The notes: a model not told the origin generated them from the sequence alone. Counted from the stretch's first letter, positions 34,361 through 43,834 are shown. The stretch: 64,000 nt of DNA from Mesonia ostreae (GCF_031845265.1 NZ_JAVRBG010000002.1:186001-250000), one strand, 5' to 3'. A program made the numbers and translations.

Positions 34361-35158
34361 ATGATTAAAAATTCACTCCTTATTTTATTGATGTTCTTTA
34401 CTTTTGAAGGCTATGCGCAAATAGTTTTTGAAGATAATTTTGATGAGGAAACTACGTGGGAAAACTGGACTTTAAGCGACCTAGACGGAGATGGCGAATT
34501 ATGGGAATTCGCCGATGCAGAAACTCAGGAAGTCGAATCTTTTCAAGGTGGTTTTGTTTGGTCGTTTTCTTGGTATTTTGAAGTGTTTACGCCAGATAAT
34601 ACGCTAACCAGTCCAGATATTTCTTTGCCAGCAGATACGGGTTTAGAATTAAGCTTTAAAGTTGCCGCCTACGAAGATGAGGAGCTTTTTCAAGAGCATT
34701 ATGCGGTGTATGTAATTCCTGCGGAAGCTAACTTCACTGGAACAGAAGATCCAGTTTTTGAAGAAACCTTAGATGCCGACTATTACAATCCGCCAAAAAC
34801 CGTTAATGTAGATATTTCTTCGTTTGCGGGAGAGGATGTCAAATTGGTATTTAGACATTATGACTGTACAAATATCTTTTATATAAGTATGGATGATGTA
34901 AAAATAGAAGAAACCGAATTAAGCGTCGATGGCTACCTTCAGAATAACATAAAAATTTATCCTAATCCAACTTCAGATTTGCTAATTATTCAAGGGCTCG
35001 AAAATGTAGAAAGAATACGAATTTTTAATCTTCAAGGAAAGTTGATGAAAGAGGTAAATGCTTCCGAAGTAAATATAGCTCAGCTTCAAGCAGGAGTTTA
35101 TATTGCTAATTTCTATACAGACACTCAGGTATATTCCCAAAAAGTGGTTAAAAGGTAA
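34361..35158 (+). CDS. Secreted protein with T9SS type A sorting domain
   Basis: A 265-residue protein. It has a signal peptide to about residue 20 (ending GYAQ), a jelly-roll domain of the choice-of-anchor / cleaved-adhesin type (FEDNFDEETTWENWTLSDLD at the start, FRHYDCTNIFYISMDDVKI at the end), and a C-terminal type A sorting signal from residue 195 (IKIYPNPTSDLLIIQG ... GVYIANFYT). It would be exported by Sec, then passed through the type IX system and the tail removed. The ligand is unknown. It is followed by a strong terminator. Confidence 0.9.
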   Translation: MIKNSLLILLMFFTFEGYAQIVFEDNFDEETTWENWTLSDLDGDGELWEFADAETQEVESFQGGFVWSFSWYFEVFTPDNTLTSPDISLPADTGLELSFKVAAYEDEELFQEHYAVYVIPAEANFTGTEDPVFEETLDADYYNPPKTVNVDISSFAGEDVKLVFRHYDCTNIFYISMDDVKIEETELSVDGYLQNNIKIYPNPTSDLLIIQGLENVERIRIFNLQGKLMKEVNASEVNIAQLQAGVYIANFYTDTQVYSQKVVKR

Positions 35159-35176
35159 TTTTCAAAACTATTAATA

Positions 35177-35208
35177 AAAATGGCTGTCCTATTATAGACA
35201 GCCATTTT
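35177..35208. terminator. Bidirectional terminator
   Basis: A perfect 12-bp stem AAAATGGCTGTC / GACAGCCATTTT with an 8-nt loop in an A/T context on both sides, between the convergent T9SS-protein and CHRD genes. Confidence 0.88.
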
Positions 35209-35229
35209 AATTAAAAAACAAACCAAATA

Positions 35230-36420
35230 TTAGTTAGAACCAATATTTCCTTGCGCTAATAATGTTTCTAATTCCGTCGCGCTTTTGTGCACATTAATGT
35301 ATCCGTTATAAGATAAGACGTCATCGTATCCAAATGCACTACCACCATCTTGCATTGCAATATTGGTTTTAGACATTCCAGTTTCTCCTTCTACAGGATT
35401 TAGACTTACTACAATATCTCCAGGATTGTCCACATCTCCCATATGTAAATGTGAAGGGTGAGAATCTCCAGCCATGGTTCCCATAATATCAATCACTAAT
35501 AGGGCTTCTCCGTTCATTCTTTTGTAGAAAGTAGCATCACCACTTACTCCAGAGTTTTCAATAGTAGTTAATGTATACACTATAGAATCTCCTGTCAATT
35601 CATTTTGACCGATGTCTCCTTGAGCGATTAAAATTCCAAGTTCATCTGCACTTTGATGAATATTTACGTACCCGTTAAAATCTAAAAGCTCTTCATAAGT
35701 AATAGCTGTTCCATTATCTAATTTAGATACTTGGGTTTTACTCACGCCAGTTTCTCCTCTTAAGGGTGTAAAAGTCACCGCAATATCTCCGCCTTCCGCA
35801 GCAGTATTGTAATGAATATGTCCTGGGTGTTCTCCATTTGGAGACGTACCATCTAACATTACCTCAATTAGGGTAGTCCCATTCACTCGTTCTAAGAATC
35901 TAACATCTCCAATAATATCTGGGTTGGATCTACTATCTAATGTGAAGAATTTAGAATTTCCAGTTAATTCATTTTGTCCAATGTCTCCTTGAGCGATTAA
36001 AATTCCAAGTTCATCTGCGCTTTTATGAACATTTACGTAACCATTAAAATCTAAAAGTTGCTCGTAGCTAATTGGAGTACCATCATCTTTGGTACTAAAG
36101 GTGGTAGAACTCATTCCTGTTGCTCCATTTATAGGCTCTAAACTTATGGCGATGTCTCCACTTTCTGCAGCGGTATTCATATGTATGTGCGCAGGATGCA
36201 TTCCAGAAGTTGTACCGTCTAAATCTACCTCTACGGTAGTCGTGTTGTTGCTATTTCTCTTAAAAGTAACCATTCCTGTAATTGCCTCGTTAGAAACCGA
36301 CATTAAGGAGTAAGACTTACTATCGCTTACATCTGGAGTTATTGCTCCATCATCGTCGCTGCTACAACTGATGAAAATTAAAAATGTTACTAATAAACTA
36401 GCTAAAATTCTTGTGTTCAT
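35230..36420 (-). CDS. Lipoprotein with three CHRD domains
   Basis: A 396-residue lipoprotein: the signal ends FISCSSDDD (Cys19). Three CHRD domains follow (about 40-155, 160-275, 278-395). Each has the pattern HxxHIHxNTAAExGDI and ends LLDFNGYVNVHKSADELG with IAQGDIGQNELTG. CHRD domains were named from chordin; in bacteria their role is not known. The first two repeats are close in sequence, the third more divergent. Each keeps the histidine pairs that could bind a metal. Confidence 0.87.
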   Translation of the reverse strand: MNTRILASLLVTFLIFISCSSDDDGAITPDVSDSKSYSLMSVSNEAITGMVTFKRNSNNTTTVEVDLDGTTSGMHPAHIHMNTAAESGDIAISLEPINGATGMSSTTFSTKDDGTPISYEQLLDFNGYVNVHKSADELGILIAQGDIGQNELTGNSKFFTLDSRSNPDIIGDVRFLERVNGTTLIEVMLDGTSPNGEHPGHIHYNTAAEGGDIAVTFTPLRGETGVSKTQVSKLDNGTAITYEELLDFNGYVNIHQSADELGILIAQGDIGQNELTGDSIVYTLTTIENSGVSGDATFYKRMNGEALLVIDIMGTMAGDSHPSHLHMGDVDNPGDIVVSLNPVEGETGMSKTNIAMQDGGSAFGYDDVLSYNGYINVHKSATELETLLAQGNIGSN

Positions 36421-36615
36421 AATTTCGATTTTGGTTTAATTGTTTTGCTTTCTACTACAGTTACGCGGTTAAAACGAAATTGGTTTTCATATTTCTGTTT
36501 AAATATATTTTTTGGGAAAACCTTAGGAAATAGCGCAAAGAAACTTCTGTAATTATGATTTCTATAAGAAAAATAGTACAAGAAAGATAGGGGATAACTT
36601 TAAACGAAAAGTTAG

Positions 36616-37467
36616 TTAGCTGTAACTTTTGATAATCGCTTTCGCGGAATTGTAATAGTTTCCACCAAAAAGATTGACGTGGCCTAGAATGTAATACAAT
36701 TGCCAAAGTTTGACGCGGGCTTTCCAATCTTCTTTTAAAGGGAAAGCCTCGTTGTAGGTTTGAAATAGGCGATCATCAAAACCTCCAAAAAGATGCATCA
36801 TGGCTAAGTCCATTTCTCGTGGCGCATAAGAAACCGCAGGATCTATTAAACAAGCTTGGTTTTGGGCGTTAATTAAATAGTTTCCAGCCCATAAATCTCC
36901 GTGAATTAGGGATGGCTTTTCTTGGGGAATTAATTGCTCTATTTTTTTATAGAAGGTATCGAGCTGCGCAAATTCATATCCGTTTTCACCGGCCAACTGA
37001 AATTGAGGCATTAAACGTTGCTGAATAAAAAATGCGGAAGCAGTATTTTCTCGTTTATTGCATTGCCACAAACTACCGTAATAATTGTCTTCTTCAAACC
37101 CAAAATGCTCCTGACTGTTTTGGTGCAACGCAGCCATCTGCCGTCCAAATGTTTCCCAAAACTGGGTGCTTTCTTTTCCTGATTCTTTATGCGCTAAAAC
37201 CAAGTAGGTATAGTGTTCAAAATCGCCAAATCCTAATACTTCAGGAATGTCGATGGAATGTGTTTTACGTAATGTTTCTAGGCCGTTTACTTCTTTTTTG
37301 AACATCGCAGGAAAGACATTGACCTTGTTAACTTTTACGACGTAGTCTTGGTAGGAGGTTTTTAGGAGATAAACTTCATTTATATCTCCGCCGCTTAAAG
37401 CTTTTGTCTCCTTTACGGAAAAGAGAAACATTTCTTCTAAATGGGTTTTAAGAGAAACTGGAAGCAT
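36616..37467 (-). CDS. Fructosamine kinase family protein
   Basis: A 283-residue aminoglycoside-phosphotransferase-like kinase. It has the nucleotide-binding lysine in DYVVKVN (about residue 46), the catalytic loop LIHGDLWAGNYL (Asp about 196) and metal-binding ACLIDPAVSY. Family members phosphorylate ketoamines so that the sugar detaches from glycated proteins. The last residues NSAKAIIKSYS are encoded partly by the repeated word TTCCGCGAAAGC. Confidence 0.9.
   Translation of the reverse strand: MLPVSLKTHLEEMFLFSVKETKALSGGDINEVYLLKTSYQDYVVKVNKVNVFPAMFKKEVNGLETLRKTHSIDIPEVLGFGDFEHYTYLVLAHKESGKESTQFWETFGRQMAALHQNSQEHFGFEEDNYYGSLWQCNKRENTASAFFIQQRLMPQFQLAGENGYEFAQLDTFYKKIEQLIPQEKPSLIHGDLWAGNYLINAQNQACLIDPAVSYAPREMDLAMMHLFGGFDDRLFQTYNEAFPLKEDWKARVKLWQLYYILGHVNLFGGNYYNSAKAIIKSYS
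36638..36649 (-). repeat. TTCCGCGAAAGC word (in fructosamine kinase gene)
   Basis: Exact copy, followed by G; it encodes Ser-Ala-Lys-Ala close to the C-terminus of the kinase. Confidence 0.8.
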
Positions 37468-37669
37468 ATAGCCCTGGGTTAGTAAACTGCATAATCGCAG
37501 CAGCGTGATTAAATTGGTTTAAAAAAGAATCCATCTAAAAATATAAAAGTCTTCAGGAAGTACAGAATATTTAAGCAAAATTTTAAGAAACGGACATAGA
37601 TTTCAAATAAAAATTCATTTATATTACCTTATCTACATTCATCTAAAGTTTTAGTATAGAATAAAAATT

Positions 37670-38323
37670 ATGGAGCCAGTTAAAGAGAGAAACGCAAAAA
37701 GCGAGAAAGAAGATTTTCAGGAAGGTGCTTTTGTACATATTCCAGTGAAGATTAGATTAGAAGCATTAGAAAAAGTATTTCAGAAAAAAATTGAAGGATA
37801 TATTATTCACGAAGAAGATTCAGAGGACGGAAAACAATTTGGTGAAATCCTTTCTATTCATTTAAGTCCGGGAACAAAGGGCTATGATTTATATGTTCAG
37901 CAAGAAATAAAAATGAAAACGATTTTATTCAGCAATAAAATAATGAAATTCCATTGTCAGTTAAAACTTAGTTTTAATGCAGAAAAACAAGAACTGCAAG
38001 TGGATGATTATAGGGTAGAGGGAGAGCAAAAATCCTGGTTTACCAATCAAGCTTTAGAAATGATGATGAATTCTATTTTTAGAAAGAAAATATTGAACAA
38101 ATCTAAATTTTCATTTCTTCCAAAACTTCAGGAGTTGGTAGGAGATCTCAATAAAAAACTAGCAGATATCATAGAAGTAAAAAAGGGAATTTTAGTATTT
38201 GGAAACATTAAAGACTTTAAAATAGTAGATCTATATTTTAAAGAAGACCATTTGGTGGTAAGATTAGAACTTGGAGGAGTACTCGCAGCAGAAATTTATG
38301 AACTCGAGATAGATTCAATTTAA
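37670..38323 (+). CDS. Conserved protein resembling DUF4403
   Basis: A 217-residue soluble protein with no signal peptide. The segment FVHIPVKIRLEALEKVFQKK and the alternating strands that follow recall the amphipathic beta barrel of DUF4403 (BPI-like lipid-binding fold). The length is about half of that family, and no diagnostic residues can be pointed to. It stands alone between the kinase and hemN. The family call is tentative. Confidence 0.5.
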   Translation: MEPVKERNAKSEKEDFQEGAFVHIPVKIRLEALEKVFQKKIEGYIIHEEDSEDGKQFGEILSIHLSPGTKGYDLYVQQEIKMKTILFSNKIMKFHCQLKLSFNAEKQELQVDDYRVEGEQKSWFTNQALEMMMNSIFRKKILNKSKFSFLPKLQELVGDLNKKLADIIEVKKGILVFGNIKDFKIVDLYFKEDHLVVRLELGGVLAAEIYELEIDSI

Positions 38324-38429
38324 ACCCTACGGAATGCTGCTGAAAAAATGCGGCAAATCTATCATACTTAATGGGGTTTTATTCAGAAATATGTAGACAT
38401 ACGTGAGCGCATGGGCAATCTTATTTTAC

Positions 38430-38441
38430 TGATAAAAATCA
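38430..38441 (+). promoter_or_regulatory. FNR-type box upstream of hemN
   Basis: TGATAAAAATCA (TGA-N6-TCA) within the longer string CTGATAAAAATCATCTTTT, which is nearly the same as the boxes before ccoI and ccoS. Its centre lies 29.5 bases before the start of the -7 element at 38465. Confidence 0.82.
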
Positions 38442-38464
38442 TCTTTTGTCGCTATCCTAATTAA

Positions 38465-38472
38465 TAATTTTG
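38465..38472 (+). promoter_or_regulatory. -7 element of hemN promoter
   Basis: TAATTTTG matches TAnnTTTG exactly. With transcription starting about 7 bases after it, the FNR box is centred near -42 to -44, the position of a class II activator. Confidence 0.65.
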
Positions 38473-38528
38473 ATACCATAAATACAAGAATAAATTCTAA
38501 CATTCATTCTAAAATAAAGTTCTAAATT

Positions 38529-39890
38529 ATGCACGAACTCACTTCAAAATATAATGTTCCTGGACCTCGATATACCAGTTATCCAACCGTTCCATATTGG
38601 GATGTAGAAAATTTCTCCTTAGAAAAGTGGAAATCTAGCTTGCAAAAAAGTTTCCGCGAAAGCAACAAAGAAGAAGGAATTAGCTTGTATATTCATTTAC
38701 CTTTTTGTGAAAGCTTATGTACGTTTTGCGGTTGTAATAAAAGAATTACAAAAAATCATCAAGTCGAAATACCTTATATTGAATCTATTTTAAGCGAGTT
38801 AAAGCTTTATGTAGCTCTTTTTGATGAAAAGCCAAAAGTAAAGCAGTTGCATTTAGGCGGGGGAACTCCTACTTTTTTCTCTCCAGAACATTTAGAACGG
38901 TTGATGGACGGTATTTTTAGCTTAACAAAAAAAGCCGAAGATGCGCAAATAAGTTTTGAAGGACATCCCAATAACACCACAAAAGATCATTTGGATACGC
39001 TGGCAAAAATTGGTTTTAACAGCGTGAGTTATGGGGTGCAAGATTACAATATGGCAGTGCAAATAGCGATTAATAGAATACAGCCTTTTGAGAATGTAAA
39101 GGCAGCGACTGTAAATGCACGGGAGAGCGGATATACTTCCGTAGGTCATGATATTATTTACGGTCTTCCTTATCAAACCGAGGAGGATATTCACCGTACG
39201 ATTGATAAAACCATAGAGTTACAGCCAGATCGCATAGCTTTTTATAGCTACGCTCATGTGCCTTGGATAAAAGGAAATGGACAGCGTGGTTTTAAGGAAG
39301 AAAATTTACCTATGCCCGAAACCAAACGAAGACAATACGAGGAGGGAAAACGTAGACTTATTGCCGCAGGATATGTAGAAATAGGAATGGATCATTTTGC
39401 TTTGCCTACAGATGCGCTTTATCACGCGCGAGAAAATGGAAGTTTACATCGTAATTTTATGGGCTATGCCGCGAGTAAAACGCAGCTGATGATTGGATTA
39501 GGAGTTTCAGCTATTGGAGATAGTTGGTATAGTTTTGCGCAAAATGTAAAGAAATTAGAGGAATACCAAGCTTTAGTGGCAAATGGTAACTTCCCGGTTT
39601 TTAAAGGACATAGCTTAACGGAAGAAGATCTTATCATACGCAAACATATTCTACAGTTAATGTGCTCTTTCTATACTTCTTGGGAAGATAAAGAAGCCGT
39701 TTTTGATGAAATTCCCGAAGTGCTAGAGAAGCTGGAAGAAATGGAAAAGGATGAGCTTATAGAGATTACCCCTACCAGCATTCGCGTGACAGAAATAGGA
39801 AAGCCTTTTGTAAGAAATGTTTGTTTGCCTTTTGATTTAAGATTGCAACGTAAACAACCCGATACACAGTTGTTTTCTATGACGATTTAA
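38529..39890 (+). CDS. hemN: Oxygen-independent coproporphyrinogen III oxidase
   Basis: A 453-residue radical-SAM enzyme. The cluster motif is YIHLPFCESLCTFCGC (Cys60, Cys64, Cys67, plus Cys69), followed by LHLGGGTPTFF. The early GPRYTSYPT is typical of true HemN rather than HemW. The reaction is oxidative decarboxylation of coproporphyrinogen III to protoporphyrinogen IX without oxygen, in haem synthesis. An FNR-type box upstream matches those of the cbb3 genes, so haem supply and oxidase assembly are co-induced at low oxygen. Confidence 0.95.
   Translation: MHELTSKYNVPGPRYTSYPTVPYWDVENFSLEKWKSSLQKSFRESNKEEGISLYIHLPFCESLCTFCGCNKRITKNHQVEIPYIESILSELKLYVALFDEKPKVKQLHLGGGTPTFFSPEHLERLMDGIFSLTKKAEDAQISFEGHPNNTTKDHLDTLAKIGFNSVSYGVQDYNMAVQIAINRIQPFENVKAATVNARESGYTSVGHDIIYGLPYQTEEDIHRTIDKTIELQPDRIAFYSYAHVPWIKGNGQRGFKEENLPMPETKRRQYEEGKRRLIAAGYVEIGMDHFALPTDALYHARENGSLHRNFMGYAASKTQLMIGLGVSAIGDSWYSFAQNVKKLEEYQALVANGNFPVFKGHSLTEEDLIIRKHILQLMCSFYTSWEDKEAVFDEIPEVLEKLEEMEKDELIEITPTSIRVTEIGKPFVRNVCLPFDLRLQRKQPDTQLFSMTI
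38652..38663 (+). repeat. TTCCGCGAAAGC word (in hemN)
   Basis: Exact copy in the codons for Phe-Arg-Glu-Ser near residue 43; here read in a different frame from the copies in the kinase, ccoI and peptidase genes. Confidence 0.8.
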
Positions 39891-39908
39891 TATTTATATC
39901 CTATAAGT

Positions 39909-39956
39909 ATAAAACCACGATAGAGAAACAATTATGTTTCTCTATCGTGGTTTTAT
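39909..39956. terminator. Very strong bidirectional terminator
   Basis: A perfect 22-bp stem starting ATAAAACCACGATAGAG with a 4-base loop ATTA, between hemN (+) and the cbb3 operon (-), serving both. Confidence 0.9.
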
Positions 39957-40069
39957 AAATCAAATCAGCATTAAATATCAGTAAAATTTCTGCGGAAGTC
40001 GAGATCTTTAGTTAAGCCAATTCTAATCTGAAACCTTGGGTTTGAAAAATTTCAACCTTAGGAAAATAA

Positions 40070-40225
40070 TTAGATTTTTGGTTCATCGTCTGTTTTTTTC
40101 TTCTTATCAGATTTTACCATATTGATAACTACTAAGGTGAGCACAATACAAACCAGTGCAAACACAGTGATAATTGCGGTTCCCATGCCCCAATTTACTA
40201 GCGGAAGAAATAAAGATACGTTCAT
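40070..40225 (-). CDS. 51-residue single-helix membrane protein at end of the cbb3 operon
   Basis: A small frame starting ATG at 40225, 17 bases after the SafE-like gene. It has a short N-terminal segment with NWGMG, one hydrophobic helix (TAIITVFALVCIVLTLVVIN) and a lysine/aspartate-rich tail ending DDEPKI. Topology and size are like accessory subunits of terminal oxidases. I do not recognise the family. Position suggests a role in the cbb3 oxidase or copper handling; this is inference. Confidence 0.6.
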   Translation of the reverse strand: MNVSLFLPLVNWGMGTAIITVFALVCIVLTLVVINMVKSDKKKKTDDEPKI

Positions 40226-40242
40226 AATATAAAAATTAAAGG

Positions 40243-40956
40243 TTAATTAGTGTGACATTCATATTCTGAAGAGGCTTGCTCTACGGTGACCATCGAAGAC
40301 GGAGATAAGTAAGGGATATTGAGTCCTAAACCTCTTAGGATAAATAATATACCAACAATAACCACCACTACAGGAATCACCTTTATAATACGTTGCTTTA
40401 GTTTTTTTGATAAAAAATTGCCCAAATACATAGCCGTAGTCATTAAAGGAACGGTACCTAAACCAAACACGGCCATATAAAGACTTCCGTTAAGGGAACC
40501 TCCGGTAGCCATCGCTCCAAAAATCGCCATATACACTAGTCCACAAGGTAAAAATCCATTTAGAAAACCAATGGTGAAAAATGTACCTGGATCTCGCTTT
40601 TTGAGTTCTTTACCCAAAGCACTTTTTACTTTTCCTATCGCTTTATAAATAGGCTGCGCTAGTTGAAAACGATTCAACCAAGTATTGGGAGTTAGGATGA
40701 TTAACACCATAAGCACTCCAATAATTATAGAGAGCTGTTGCTGAAATCCAAAAAGATTTAAACTCTTTCCTATGACTCCAAATAATAAGCCTAAGAGGGA
40801 ATAGGTGAAAATTCTTCCGCCGTGATAACTTATTAATTGCAAAACTCGCTTAGACGTACTTTGGCGATCTAAGGGTAAGAGAAATGCAATAGGTCCGCAC
40901 ATTCCTACGCAATGAAAACTGCCTAATAGGCCAAATATGAGTGCGGAGAGTAACAT
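40243..40956 (-). CDS. Sulfite exporter TauE/SafE-like (cytochrome biogenesis type) membrane protein
   Basis: A 237-residue protein of six helices. It has GSFHCVGMCGPIAFLLPL at the start, with two cysteines that could hold copper, and the mid motif TIGFLNGFLPCGLVYMA. It belongs to the SafE/CcdA-like group (urease accessory UreH-like) regularly placed after fixH in cbb3 loci, and is thought to move copper or reductant. It ends in ECHTN. It starts on the last base of the fixH stop codon. Confidence 0.85.
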   Translation of the reverse strand: MLLSALIFGLLGSFHCVGMCGPIAFLLPLDRQSTSKRVLQLISYHGGRIFTYSLLGLLFGVIGKSLNLFGFQQQLSIIIGVLMVLIILTPNTWLNRFQLAQPIYKAIGKVKSALGKELKKRDPGTFFTIGFLNGFLPCGLVYMAIFGAMATGGSLNGSLYMAVFGLGTVPLMTTAMYLGNFLSKKLKQRIIKVIPVVVVIVGILFILRGLGLNIPYLSPSSMVTVEQASSEYECHTN

Positions 40957-41402
40957 TAATAAACAATTTCCTTTTTATATAAAAAATCTTTATTTTCGTA
41001 AGTCCAAGCTAAAGTAATGTTCCAACGACCGTCTACCAGACTTTTGTCAGGTATGAGCAAATTTAATCCGGATAGGACTATAGGTGAGTCGAAATCCAGT
41101 TGCTGGTTAGACGGTCTATATAGGAACACTTTACCTTTAATCTTTTCGGGATCTAATTCTTCAGGAAAGCTTATAAGCCATCCCTCTTTTGTCTTCTTTC
41201 CCGTAATTTTTTCTTCTAAATTATACGTGTTAGTTTCTTCATCAATCTCGTTTTGATACGTCATTGCTTTGGCGTAATACTCTTCTGTTACGAGATCGTA
41301 GCTGTACTTTTTATTTACACTCATCGTAATTACAAAGTAGAGTATGAAGGATATAAATGCGAGCATCCCTATAACGAGTCCTGTTCCCCAATTCCATTTC
41401 AT
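40956..41402 (-). CDS. ccoH: FixH/CcoH-family assembly protein
   Basis: A 148-residue protein with one N-terminal helix (WGTGLVIGMLAFISFILYFV) and a periplasmic beta domain containing LYRPSNQQLDFDSP. CcoH (FixH) is needed to assemble or stabilise cbb3 oxidase. It lies between ccoG and the SafE-like gene, with a TAATG-type one-base overlap to the latter. Confidence 0.88.
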   Translation of the reverse strand: MKWNWGTGLVIGMLAFISFILYFVITMSVNKKYSYDLVTEEYYAKAMTYQNEIDEETNTYNLEEKITGKKTKEGWLISFPEELDPEKIKGKVFLYRPSNQQLDFDSPIVLSGLNLLIPDKSLVDGRWNITLAWTYENKDFLYKKEIVY

Positions 41403-41451
41403 AATACTACTTTATTAGATGTTGTTAATTCTATTCTTTTTAAGCTTAAAG

Positions 41452-42873
41452 CTAATTATAGCTTCGCGGACCTAAAAAATTTGTTGTAGTGGTTTCAATT
41501 AAATCGCCTCCACTGTAAATTCCAATACGAAGCTTTTCTTTATCATCGCTTAAAGCGCTAGCATTAATTTCTATGAACAAGGTTCCTTCGGTTAAATCCT
41601 GTTCTTTCACCATTAAATCATCTTTAGATACCACTTTTATTGAACCTTTATGTGACATTAACTCAAAATGAATGTCTTCTATGTCTTTTACCGTTTTGTT
41701 CACCAATTTAAAGGTGTACACGTTACTAATCATATTGTCTGCTTTGTGCTCGTAAAGCTGACCTGGTAATCTAAGAATACGCGCTTCTACATCATTTCTT
41801 AAGAAAAGCATACCAACAAGCACGGCAATAAGAATTCCTAGAACTGCAGTATATCCTTTAAGTCTAGGCGTAAATTTAAATTTCTCTTTCTTCTCAATAT
41901 TCGATTCACTTGCATAACGAATTAATCCTTTAGGAAGATCAACACTCTCCATCATATGGTCACAAGCATCGATACACGCAGTACAATTTACACATTCTAA
42001 TTGCGTTCCGTTACGAATATCTATTCCGGTAGGGCAAACGTGTACACATTGAAAACAATCGATACAATCTCCTTTTCCTATAGCTTCTCTATCTTCATTT
42101 TTCTTAAACTTTGCTCTTCCAGTTTCTCTTTCTCCTCGTTTATGGTCGTAAGCCACTACAATAGATTTATCGTCTAATAAAACTCCCTGCAATCTACCAT
42201 AAGGACAAGCGATAATACATACTTGCTCTCTAAACCAAGCGAAGACAAAATAAAATACACCCGTAAAAATGAGTAAAGAAACAAAGGTGCTTACGTGAGT
42301 AAAAGGACCATCTGTAATGTAACGAAGCAATTGATCACTTCCTATGAGATAAGCTAAAAAAACGTTGGCAATTAAAAAGGAAATGATGAAGAAAATGATC
42401 CATTTAAGAACTCGTTTTTTTATTTTTTCAGCATTCCAAGGCATTTTGCTCAGCCTAATTTGCTTTCCGCGGTCGCCATCAATCCAGTATTCAACTCTTC
42501 TGAAAACCATTTCCATAAAAATAGTCTGCGGACAAATCCACCCACAAAATATTCTACCAAAGGCAGCGGTAAAAAGAAGAATAAAAACAACTCCTATAAT
42601 CATAATAATCACAAAGAGATAAAGATCTTGTGGCCAGAAAGGGAAACCAAAGATGTTAAAACGACGTTCTAGCACGTTGAACATCATAAATTGATTTCCG
42701 TTAATTTTAATAAAAGGAGCTGCTATTAAAAAAATAAGCAGTACATAACTCACATATTTACGATACTCGTACCACTTGCCAGAAGGTTTTTTAGGGAAAA
42801 CAAAAGCACGTCCCCCATCTTCGTTAAGGGTGCCTATGGTATCTCTAAAATTATCTTTGCCTTGCTCTGCCAT
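41452..42873 (-). CDS. ccoG: Cytochrome c oxidase accessory protein CcoG (FixG)
   Basis: A 473-residue membrane ferredoxin. Helices hold the polyferredoxin-type motifs FCGWICPQTIFMEMVFRR and CIIACPYGRLQG. A cytosolic two-cluster domain has CIDCFQCVHVCPTGIDIR and CVNCTACIDACDHM, and an immunoglobulin-like periplasmic C-terminal domain follows. CcoG reduces copper(II) for insertion into the oxidase. It lies 70 bases after ccoP. The last codons overlap a near copy (GCTTCGCGGA) of the repeated GC-rich word. Confidence 0.94.
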   Translation of the reverse strand: MAEQGKDNFRDTIGTLNEDGGRAFVFPKKPSGKWYEYRKYVSYVLLIFLIAAPFIKINGNQFMMFNVLERRFNIFGFPFWPQDLYLFVIIMIIGVVFILLFTAAFGRIFCGWICPQTIFMEMVFRRVEYWIDGDRGKQIRLSKMPWNAEKIKKRVLKWIIFFIISFLIANVFLAYLIGSDQLLRYITDGPFTHVSTFVSLLIFTGVFYFVFAWFREQVCIIACPYGRLQGVLLDDKSIVVAYDHKRGERETGRAKFKKNEDREAIGKGDCIDCFQCVHVCPTGIDIRNGTQLECVNCTACIDACDHMMESVDLPKGLIRYASESNIEKKEKFKFTPRLKGYTAVLGILIAVLVGMLFLRNDVEARILRLPGQLYEHKADNMISNVYTFKLVNKTVKDIEDIHFELMSHKGSIKVVSKDDLMVKEQDLTEGTLFIEINASALSDDKEKLRIGIYSGGDLIETTTTNFLGPRSYN

Positions 42874-42943
42874 GATAAGTTGGTTGTGTGATTTACTCTT
42901 TTATTGAGATTAAAATTTAGGGCATGCTTTATTTTTGAATGCC

Positions 42944-43834
42944 TTATTCTGAAGCATTTTCATTTACCCAGATTTCTCCTTCAGGCTCTTTTCCGTCTGT
43001 CGGATTTGATCCTTGAAGGCTAATAACATAACTCGCTACTTGTGCCATTTCTACTGGTTTTAAATCAGATTTCCAAGCAATCATCCCTTTTCCACTACGA
43101 CCTCCTTCAGAAATAGTATGGAATACATTTTTGACTCCTCCTCCTAAAATCCAATGATCGTCAGCCAGGTTGGGACCAATACCACCACCTCCATCAGCTT
43201 TATGACAAGCGACACAATTTGCGGTATAAATAGTTTGTCCTGCACTAAGATCTTCGCTGCTGGTAAGTAATTCTACAGTATTAGCATCAATCAAATCTTT
43301 CGCAGTTTTTTTCCATTCTTCCACTTCTAGTTTGGCTTCAGCAACAGCATTTTCATATTCATCAATTTGATTGTATTCATTAAATACCTCAAACCTAACC
43401 ATATAAACAATCGCAAATATGATGGTAGCATAAAAGCTATATACCCACCAAGGTGGTAAATTGTTATCTAATTCTTTTATGCCGTCATAATTATGATCAA
43501 GCTCAATCTCATGCTCACTCTCTACAGATTTTTGACCTAATAATTTGTTATAAGTCTCTGTCACCCATTTGAATCGGTTCTCTTCGCTTGCTTTTAATTT
43601 AGCATCGTAAACCAACTGTTTTTCTGGCGATAGGGATCTATACAAAACGCTACTTAAGGCAGCTGCAGAAATCTCGAAAGCAATGGCGAAAAGCATGAGA
43701 ACACCAATAATTAACCAGAACATAGGCTCTGTAAACATCGCCCAATCATCACCTTTGTCGTAAACCCACTCCATGAGGCAAATAGCCACCACAAAAAGTA
43801 AGAATAGTCTTATATAAGAAGCGGTAGTTTTCAT
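42944..43834 (-). CDS. ccoP: cbb3 oxidase subunit III (CcoP), single haem
   Basis: A 296-residue protein. Two extra helices come first (about 7-25 and 37-60), then a linker, the canonical CcoP anchor LPPWWVYSFYATIIFAIVYM (about 128-147), and one cytochrome c domain with CVACH at residues 207-211 and a distal methionine probably in GKGMIAWK. Proteobacterial CcoP has two c-haems; here there is one, as usual in Bacteroidota. It overlaps ccoQ by 4 bases. It takes electrons from soluble or membrane cytochrome c to CcoO. Confidence 0.93.
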   Translation of the reverse strand: MKTTASYIRLFLLFVVAICLMEWVYDKGDDWAMFTEPMFWLIIGVLMLFAIAFEISAAALSSVLYRSLSPEKQLVYDAKLKASEENRFKWVTETYNKLLGQKSVESEHEIELDHNYDGIKELDNNLPPWWVYSFYATIIFAIVYMVRFEVFNEYNQIDEYENAVAEAKLEVEEWKKTAKDLIDANTVELLTSSEDLSAGQTIYTANCVACHKADGGGGIGPNLADDHWILGGGVKNVFHTISEGGRSGKGMIAWKSDLKPVEMAQVASYVISLQGSNPTDGKEPEGEIWVNENASE

